DNA from: Patescibacteria group bacterium
GTDB taxonomy: Bacteria > Patescibacteriota > Minisyncoccia > UBA6257 > HR35
Reading direction: 5' to 3'
Assembly: GCA_030550735.1 (NCBI GenBank)
Contig: JAUQOT010000013.1
Coordinates: 1-14,208 of the forward strand
Length of the DNA stretch: 14,208 nt
The notes below the pieces were generated by a model, which was not told the origin of the DNA, made no database searches, and saw only the letters and a program-made list of their open reading frames with translations. The position numbers and the translations under genes were made by a program. The stretch's first letter is position 1. Every line of letters begins with the position of its first letter. This document shows, in pieces, positions 1-4,801 of the stretch.

Positions 1-7
1 TTTTTAT

Positions 8-79
8 CGCCCCCAACCGGATTCGAACCGGTATTTCCAGCCTGAGAAGCTGGTGTCCTCACCATTAGACGATGGGGGC
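8..79 (-). tRNA. tRNA-Glu, anticodon CUC
   Basis: Read on the minus strand, this folds into a full cloverleaf of 72 nt. The acceptor arm GCCCCCA pairs with TGGGGGC, followed by discriminator G at position 8. The D arm is GTCT/GGAC. The anticodon stem CCAGC/GCTGG holds loop TTCTCAG, giving anticodon CUC (Glu, codon GAG). The T arm is ACCGG-TTCGAAT-CCGGT. No CCA is encoded (the next bases are ATAAAAA), so the tail must be added enzymatically. It lies one nucleotide downstream of tRNA-Leu and is probably cut from the same transcript. Confidence 0.96.
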
Positions 80-80
80 A

Positions 81-163
81 TGGGCAGGGAGGGATTCGAA
101 CCCTCACGGCTTGAAACCACAGGGTCCTAAGCCCTGCGCGTCTTCCAGTTCCGCCACCTGCCC
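81..163 (-). tRNA. tRNA-Leu, anticodon UAG
   Basis: This is a class II tRNA of 83 nt on the minus strand. The acceptor arm GGGCAGG pairs with CCTGCCC, followed by discriminator A at 81. The anticodon stem GCAGGG/CCCTG encloses CTTAGGA, giving UAG (Leu, codon CUA and probably other CUN codons). A long variable arm (GGTTTC-AA-GCC type) precedes the T arm GAGGG-TTCGAAT-CCCTC. The long variable arm is the hallmark of Leu/Ser/Tyr tRNAs. No CCA is encoded. It starts 24 bp after the stop codon of the last pilin-like gene. The AT-rich gap holds TGTAAAAT, which could be an extended -10, so it may have its own promoter or be read through from the operon. Confidence 0.96.
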
Positions 164-187
164 TCTAAAAAATTTTACAAAATTTTA

Positions 188-505
188 TTACTCTTCTCCA
201 AAAAATGTCTTAAAGAAACCTTTGACAATTATTGGAATGGTAAAAGCAAAAAATATCAAAATAACAGCAATAATAATAGGAATAAATCTTGAATGAATTT
301 CTTCGGCTCCCTTTTTACCACCTGTAATGTATTTTAAAGCAAAATAAATAATTATAAAGAGGAGTATAACTAAAAAAAGCCAAAAAGCAGTGCTTATTAT
401 TTTATTAAAAAATTCTAAAAGCCTTGGATCAATTATATTGTTATCAATATTGTCTAGAAGTATTCTATCTCTAACTCTAGGATCAACTAAGTCGTTTGGA
501 CTCAT
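188..505 (-). CDS. Small two-helix membrane protein, pilin-like (TrbC/VirB2-type) module
   Basis: A 105-residue protein with a hydrophilic N-terminus (residues 1-35), then two hydrophobic helices at about 36-59 and 74-98 joined by a short basic loop. The loop and second helix (ITGGKKGAEEIHSRF, then an Ile/Phe-rich helix) match the TKPEKSxExHK loop of both modules in the neighbouring 226-aa protein, so it belongs to the same family. Unlike its relatives it has no signal peptide and no cysteine. Possible roles are a divergent pilin, a pilus-base subunit or an inner-membrane partner. It is the last protein gene of the minus-strand cluster, starting 14 nt after its upstream neighbour and ending 24 nt before tRNA-Leu. 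Function is inferred from family resemblance and context only. Confidence 0.8.
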   Translation of the reverse strand: MSPNDLVDPRVRDRILLDNIDNNIIDPRLLEFFNKIISTAFWLFLVILLFIIIYFALKYITGGKKGAEEIHSRFIPIIIAVILIFFAFTIPIIVKGFFKTFFGEE

Positions 506-519
506 TTTCTATTTAATTT

Positions 520-1200
520 TTAAAATGCAGTTCTAAAAAAGAGATTAATTAATTGAACAATAGTAAAAGAAAATATACCTATAATTATTCCTATAGCAAT
601 ATATAGAAAATTTTTGTGTAATTCAGATGATTTTTCCGGTTTGGTCACATATTGAATTCCTGTCCACAAAAGATAAATGGTTGCTAAAACAAAAAGGAGT
701 CTATAAATAAGAGTTAAAATAACTTTAGCAATATAAACAGTACAAATAAACCAGTAATTTTCTTCTAAAACAGGGGAAGTAGTTTCTAAGATTGAGGGTA
801 TTTTTATTCCTCCACAATTTAATTCTGAAGGTGGTTCTTCTTGAGCAAAAACAAAATTAATTAAATTTAAGCTAAAAAAAAGAGGGTAAAAAAACGAAGA
901 TTCTGGTGTTGGAATAATCAACCTTTCAAAAAATTTTACAATAGCAAAAGATAAAATAGCAACAATAAATCCGATAGCTCCCCAAAGAAGTCTTTTATGA
1001 ATTTCTTGAGATTTCTCAGGTTTTGTCATATACAAAAAACCAGCCCATCCAATCATTATCACACTTAAAGCAAAAGCAAGAGTAGCTCCACTTTTTAGGA
1101 CCAATAAAAACAAAAAATTAAAACAACCCCAAAAATCTTCACTGCATAAAATAGGAGGGGATGTAGGAAATTCTTCTATTTGAGCTAAAACATAAAACAT
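520..1200 (-). CDS. Tandem-duplicated pilin-like membrane protein with internal signal-peptide-like segment
   Basis: A 226-residue protein made of two homologous modules. Module 1 has helices at about 29-57 and 71-95 around the loop TKPEKSQEIHK (59-69). Module 2 has helices at about 157-181 and 198-222 around TKPEKSSELHK (186-196). Each module has a Cys pair before its first helix (C19/C26 and C129/C152). Between them, residues 102-119 are hydrophobic and end in NFVFA-QEEPP, very like the signal-peptide ends of neighbouring genes (NFVFA-QPD and NFVFS-AEEP). This suggests in-frame fusion of two secreted pilin precursors, possibly with a live signal peptidase I site after A119. The protein starts MFYVLAQ, like the stub of a shortened signal peptide, and an in-frame stop lies two codons upstream. 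It is probably an inner-membrane or pilus subunit; partners are not shown. Confidence 0.85.
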   Translation of the reverse strand: MFYVLAQIEEFPTSPPILCSEDFWGCFNFLFLLVLKSGATLAFALSVIMIGWAGFLYMTKPEKSQEIHKRLLWGAIGFIVAILSFAIVKFFERLIIPTPESSFFYPLFFSLNLINFVFAQEEPPSELNCGGIKIPSILETTSPVLEENYWFICTVYIAKVILTLIYRLLFVLATIYLLWTGIQYVTKPEKSSELHKNFLYIAIGIIIGIFSFTIVQLINLFFRTAF

Positions 1201-1232
1201 ATATTATCTCACTTAAAATTCAAATATTATCA

Positions 1233-1607
1233 TTAAGCGCCTGGTGGTACGTAACCCAACAATCTAGCAACAGCAAAAGATAGGGCGAATGATAGAATAG
1301 CAACAACAAGTCCAACTGCGGCATAAATTAGTTTAGTTCTAGCAGCTTTAGTGGCCTTTTCATCCTCACCTTTCGTAAGAAAATCAAAACCAGCTAAAAA
1401 GAACATTACAACTGAGACAACAAAAGCCACAAGAGCTAATAATTGACCTAATTTTCTAGCAATACAACCAATTTTTGGAGGAATTTCGCTATATGTTGTA
1501 AGACAGTCTCCAATATATGGTATATCTCTAGGCACACCATCTGGTTGGGCAAAAACAAAGTTAAAAACCATTAAACCAATAAATGAAATTAAAATTAATT
1601 GCCTCAT
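1233..1607 (-). CDS. Secreted pilin-like protein, best VirB2/TrbC-type major pilin candidate
   Basis: A 124-residue precursor with a signal peptide (residues 1-20, predicted cut NFVFA-QPDG). The mature part is about 104 residues, close to the usual size of VirB2-like pilins. It has a Cys pair (C35, C48), a first helix at about 53-75, a charged loop (TKGEDEKATKAARTK, 78-92) and an alanine-rich second helix at about 94-118 ending LGYVPPGA. In VirB2-type pilins two hydrophobic helices lie either side of a short charged loop, as here. It is the most alanine- and valine-rich member of the array and has no acidic or Cys-rich ectodomain, as expected of a packed major subunit. A 96-bp gap upstream suggests separate expression. 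No ATPase or assembly protein lies in this window to confirm a type IV secretion role. Confidence 0.87.
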   Translation of the reverse strand: MRQLILISFIGLMVFNFVFAQPDGVPRDIPYIGDCLTTYSEIPPKIGCIARKLGQLLALVAFVVSVVMFFLAGFDFLTKGEDEKATKAARTKLIYAAVGLVVAILSFALSFAVARLLGYVPPGA

Positions 1608-1703
1608 TAATTTAAAAGATCCTTTTTCAATTTTTCGACCTTTATATTATTAAACTTTTTATTAATTTTAAATAACGTTTTTCAAAAAATAAAATAAAAA
1701 TTG
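1608..1703 (-). promoter_or_regulatory. AT-rich leader/possible promoter before the major pilin candidate
   Basis: This 96-bp gap is the largest inside the minus-strand cluster, whose upstream members overlap or nearly touch. On the minus strand it holds the -10-like hexamers TAATAT and TATAAA (within 1649-1641) and TTGAAA (1685-1680). Spacing is not ideal for any single pair. AAGG lies about 13 nt before the ATG, a weak ribosome-binding site. A separate promoter or an RNA processing site here would fit a highly expressed major subunit. The evidence is mainly the gap itself. Confidence 0.3.
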
Positions 1704-2108
1704 TTAAAATTCTGGACCTCCAAAAATAAATCTAATCATTGTAAAAACACCTGAAATAATAAGAAGCAAAACATAACCAATCACAGCATTTTTTATATAT
1801 CCCCAACCTATATTTCTCATTTCTGGTTTAAAAGTTATTAAAAGAAAATAAAAACCCCCTAAAATAATTAAGAAAGTTAAAACGAAAGGAGCTATGTAAA
1901 GATAAAAATTCCAAATCCTTTGAATAAATTCTAACAAACCAATAAATTCGCAAGCTTCTTTACCAAAAATTCCCGGAGGACAAACTGAAATAGTAGCTTC
2001 AGACCAAGTAACAAAAACTTCACCTGGCTTTATCTCTATATTTCCCAAAGTAAAACCAAAACTTAAAAATATTAAAACAAAACCAATAAGGAAAATTAAT
2101 TTTTTCAT
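1704..2108 (-). CDS. Secreted pilin-like two-helix membrane protein
   Basis: A 134-residue precursor. Residues 1-20 form a signal peptide (MKKLIFLIGF..., cut near FGFT-LGN). A short beta-like ectodomain follows with a Cys pair (C43, C53). Helices lie at about 68-92 and 106-129, with the loop TFKPEMRNIGWGYIK between them. The second helix (KNAVIGYVLLLIISGVF) closely matches that of the 187-aa protein (KTSIIGYILLLSIGIIF), and both end GP(E/K)F. These two therefore form a sub-branch distinct from the TKPEKS-type modules. Its ATG overlaps the stop of the upstream gene as ATGA, indicating translational coupling. It is probably a minor pilin or pilus-base subunit. Confidence 0.85.
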   Translation of the reverse strand: MKKLIFLIGFVLIFLSFGFTLGNIEIKPGEVFVTWSEATISVCPPGIFGKEACEFIGLLEFIQRIWNFYLYIAPFVLTFLIILGGFYFLLITFKPEMRNIGWGYIKNAVIGYVLLLIISGVFTMIRFIFGGPEF

Positions 2109-2542
2109 CTTAAGAACAATCTTTCTATTTGATCTTTAATTATATCACCTAAAAAAACTATTACCATTCCAACTGGTGTCCAAATCAAAATATTCCAAGC
2201 TACGCTTATTTGTTTTAGACCAAAAAATGGTGTTGAAATTAAATAAAGAGCTGCTCCAATAAAAGCAATTGCCATCAAAATTAAAGAAAAATTTTTTAAT
2301 ACTTCGAGAACATCGAAAGCACATCTAATAACTTGAAGAGTAGCTGAAGGAGGATTTTCTTCTCCTTCTCGTCTTCCACATCTTAGTGTTTGATAGAACG
2401 GATCGTGAAAAAATTTATAAACTTCTTTAAAAGTGTTAGATTGGTCTCCGCCGCCTACTCCTCCTGTTCCAGGTTCTTCAGCCGAAAAAACAAAATTAAT
2501 AGCCAAGCTAAATAAAAAAAGTAAAATAATTATTTTTTTCAT
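2105..2542 (-). CDS. Secreted pilin-like protein with glycine-rich N-terminus
   Basis: The start at 2542 is preferred over an in-frame ATG at 2560, because MKKIIILLFL begins a standard signal peptide and the upstream gene ends at 2548. The precursor has 145 residues. The signal peptide is 1-20 (NFVFS-AEEP) and is followed by a glycine-rich linker (TGGVGGGD). A soluble part with C55 and C74 precedes two helices at about 84-103 and 114-134. The loop between helices (STPFFGLKQ) is short, and the second helix contains W and P, unlike the TKPEKS modules. It belongs to the same architectural family: signal peptide, Cys pair, helical hairpin. A role as minor subunit of a surface or secretion structure is inferred from context. 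Confidence 0.82.
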   Translation of the reverse strand: MKKIIILLFLFSLAINFVFSAEEPGTGGVGGGDQSNTFKEVYKFFHDPFYQTLRCGRREGEENPPSATLQVIRCAFDVLEVLKNFSLILMAIAFIGAALYLISTPFFGLKQISVAWNILIWTPVGMVIVFLGDIIKDQIERLFLR

Positions 2543-2547
2543 TCTAA

Positions 2548-3111
2548 TTAAGGACCCCATTTAAATTTTGGACCGAGAAATTCTAAAACAATATCAAAGA
2601 TTATTCCTATAGAAAGAAGAAGAATATAACCAATAATGGAAGTTTTTATCATTGATTTACCTCTACTTTGAAGATGAGGAAATGGACCACCAAACATCCA
2701 TAAAAATGAACCAGTAACTGAAATGATAACCGCAAACCAAAAAGAAAACCAAACAATAAATCTCAAAAATCTTTGAATATTATAAAAGAGATCCGCAATT
2801 GAACAAGGATCTTCCTGGCACTGAATTATTCCTTGAGAAAAATCTTCACCCAAAATTATATAGTCTTGGTCTTCAATATTACATGGCTCAACTTTATTTT
2901 TTAATTCACACTTAATAATTTCTTGGGTTACATTGTCTTTTAAAACCCATCTTCCTCTACACTCATTTGTAAATCCTGTAAAATTTAAAGTCGTAAAATA
3001 TTCACCCAAACCTTCTTTTTGACATTTTGCAAAACAACAAATTTTATCTTGAGAAAAAACAATACCTTTAACAAGAAAAAGAGCTAAAAATATAAAAAGT
3101 ATTTTCTTCAT
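2548..3111 (-). CDS. Secreted pilin-like protein with cysteine-rich ectodomain
   Basis: A 187-residue precursor. The signal peptide is 1-20 (KGIVFS-QDK). An ectodomain at about 21-110 carries eight cysteines (25, 26, 30, 51, 68, 77, 98, 103), probably disulfide-bonded outside the membrane. Helices follow at about 118-140 and 156-179 with the loop FGGPFPHLQSRGKS. The second helix is homologous to that of the 134-aa protein. It is the largest single-module member of the array, so the extra Cys-rich domain could be a tip, adhesive or host-contact part. Its ATG overlaps the stop of the solute-binding-protein gene (ATGA), joining the two in one operon. I do not recognise the ectodomain. Confidence 0.85.
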   Translation of the reverse strand: MKKILFIFLALFLVKGIVFSQDKICCFAKCQKEGLGEYFTTLNFTGFTNECRGRWVLKDNVTQEIIKCELKNKVEPCNIEDQDYIILGEDFSQGIIQCQEDPCSIADLFYNIQRFLRFIVWFSFWFAVIISVTGSFLWMFGGPFPHLQSRGKSMIKTSIIGYILLLSIGIIFDIVLEFLGPKFKWGP

Positions 3112-4283
3112 AACCTTAAGTTTGATTTTATTAATTCTTTTTTACCTTCACTTGGATTTTTTTCCCAAATTTCTAATATTTTATCAAAATTTCTATAATC
3201 TTCCTGGCTTATTATTTCGAGATAAGAAGAACCATATTTTGCTGAATCTATAAATAATTTTTTTTCTTCATTAACCTGAACATTTCTAAGATTAGGAACA
3301 AAATCAAATGTTTCAATAAATTCTTGATATTTTTTATCAATTAGCCATTTAAGAAACTCTAAAGAAACTTTATTTTTTTTGCCTTTAGGTATAGAGAAAT
3401 AATAAACATAAACAAAATTTTGAGATGAGGGAGGAAAAGTTTCAATTGGATTTAAGGAAATACCATAATTTAGTCGAGGGTTTATTCTAAGAAATTCTTG
3501 TTTATCTCGATAAAAACCTATAAAGCCACCCAATTTCTCATTAGCAAACAGATTGATATCATCAAAGGTGCTTTGAGGGAATATTTTACCTTCTTGATTA
3601 AATCCAAAATAATAATCAATAGTTTGATCAATTGGTTTCTTTAAAACGCTTTGAAGAACTAAAATGATTTCTTTTTTATTTTTAATTCTTGATGAACCAA
3701 AACCAAGGGGATAAAAGTTTTTAAATTTATCTTCATTGAAACTGTTTAAATAAGAGGTTAATTCATCCAACGTTTTAGGGGGCTGGATTCCTAGAAAATC
3801 AAAAATCCTTTTGTTGTAATAAAGAACTAGTGTATCAATGGCGATAGGAAAGCCATAATTAATGTTATCATCTTTAAATATATAATTATAATTTTTGTTT
3901 TCTTTTTCTAAGTTTAAAAGAAATTTTTTTGTTCGAGAGACAAAAACCGAATCAGAAAAAACAATATCTGGAGGATCATTTTCCGCTAAACTTAAAATAA
4001 GATCATTTTCTAAATTATCAAAGTTTTTAAAATCAATTTCAAATCTAACGCAGTAATTATCAGAAAATCTTCTAACTAAGCTCAAAAAACTATTTTTGTT
4101 AATAAAATCAGGGAGCCATAGAACAAGAGTAACATTATAACAATTTTCTTTTCGTTTGGGGGGTGACGGAAAGAGAAAATATTTAAAAACAACATAACTC
4201 GAAATTAAAAAAATAAAAAATCCAATAGCAAACTGATATTTAATATCTGATAAAATTTTTTCTTTTATTTCTTCGATATTCAT
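3108..4283 (-). CDS. Membrane-anchored extracellular solute-binding protein (family 1-like)
   Basis: The start at 4283 is chosen because it gives a classic ATGA overlap with the methyltransferase stop; an in-frame ATG at 4298 would add MDLSK. From this start the protein has 391 residues. An uncleaved N-terminal anchor lies at about 16-38, with no lipobox cysteine, followed by a soluble periplasmic-type domain. The domain resembles the sugar/family-1 ABC binding proteins: DPPDIVF (103-109) is followed by YGFPIAIDTLVLYYNK (143-158) and a PPKTLDEL segment, a series typical of MalE-like folds. No ABC permease or ATPase is adjacent. It sits directly before the pilin-like genes and overlaps the first of them, so it may serve the same surface structure rather than a transporter. 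Ligand unknown. Confidence 0.85.
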   Translation of the reverse strand: MNIEEIKEKILSDIKYQFAIGFFIFLISSYVVFKYFLFPSPPKRKENCYNVTLVLWLPDFINKNSFLSLVRRFSDNYCVRFEIDFKNFDNLENDLILSLAENDPPDIVFSDSVFVSRTKKFLLNLEKENKNYNYIFKDDNINYGFPIAIDTLVLYYNKRIFDFLGIQPPKTLDELTSYLNSFNEDKFKNFYPLGFGSSRIKNKKEIILVLQSVLKKPIDQTIDYYFGFNQEGKIFPQSTFDDINLFANEKLGGFIGFYRDKQEFLRINPRLNYGISLNPIETFPPSSQNFVYVYYFSIPKGKKNKVSLEFLKWLIDKKYQEFIETFDFVPNLRNVQVNEEKKLFIDSAKYGSSYLEIISQEDYRNFDKILEIWEKNPSEGKKELIKSNLRL

Positions 4284-4801
4284 TTTTGATAAATCCAAAG
4301 AATATAATTATTTAAATTTCTTTTTTCTATTAATTTAAAACCAACTTCTTCACAAATTTTTTCTATTTTTTCTGGCTGGTGAATATTTTGTCCAAAAAAA
4401 AGATAATTATAAGAAGTTGGTTCTAAAATAATTAAAACTCCATTATTTTTCAAAATTCGGAAGGCTTCTTTTGTTATAAGTTCTGGTTTATCTGATTGAT
4501 AAAGAATTTGAGAAGCAAAAACAAAATCTAAAGATGAAGGATTTAAACCGGAAGATTTTTCCAAATCTTGTTTTAAAAATCTTATGTTTTTGATTCTTAA
4601 ATTTTCTGCTAATTCTCTTGCTGAATTTAATGCATCATCATCAATATCAATAGCATAAATATTACCGTTTACTCCAACAACATTTGCTAAAAGAGTAGTA
4701 AAATAACCGGAACCACAACCAAAATCAGCACCATTTAATCCTTGATGAATATATTTTTTTTCTTTTAAAAATTCAATTATTTCTCCTGGCCTTACAAACA
4801 T
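4280..4801 (-). CDS. Class I SAM-dependent methyltransferase
   Basis: A 173-residue, single-domain Rossmann-fold methyltransferase. Motif I is DFGCGSGYF (26-34), which binds S-adenosylmethionine. The acidic motif II is YAIDIDDDAL (49-58). A post-III strand reads LDFVFASQILYQ (91-102) and a motif-V-like strand GVLIILEPTSYN (121-132). It resembles the UbiE/Methyltransf_11 group; the substrate cannot be told. Its start overlaps the gyrA stop (TAATG), and its stop overlaps the solute-binding-protein start (ATGA), so it is translationally coupled on both sides. There is no membrane segment, so it is cytoplasmic. Confidence 0.9.
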   Translation of the reverse strand: MFVRPGEIIEFLKEKKYIHQGLNGADFGCGSGYFTTLLANVVGVNGNIYAIDIDDDALNSARELAENLRIKNIRFLKQDLEKSSGLNPSSLDFVFASQILYQSDKPELITKEAFRILKNNGVLIILEPTSYNYLFFGQNIHQPEKIEKICEEVGFKLIEKRNLNNYILWIYQK

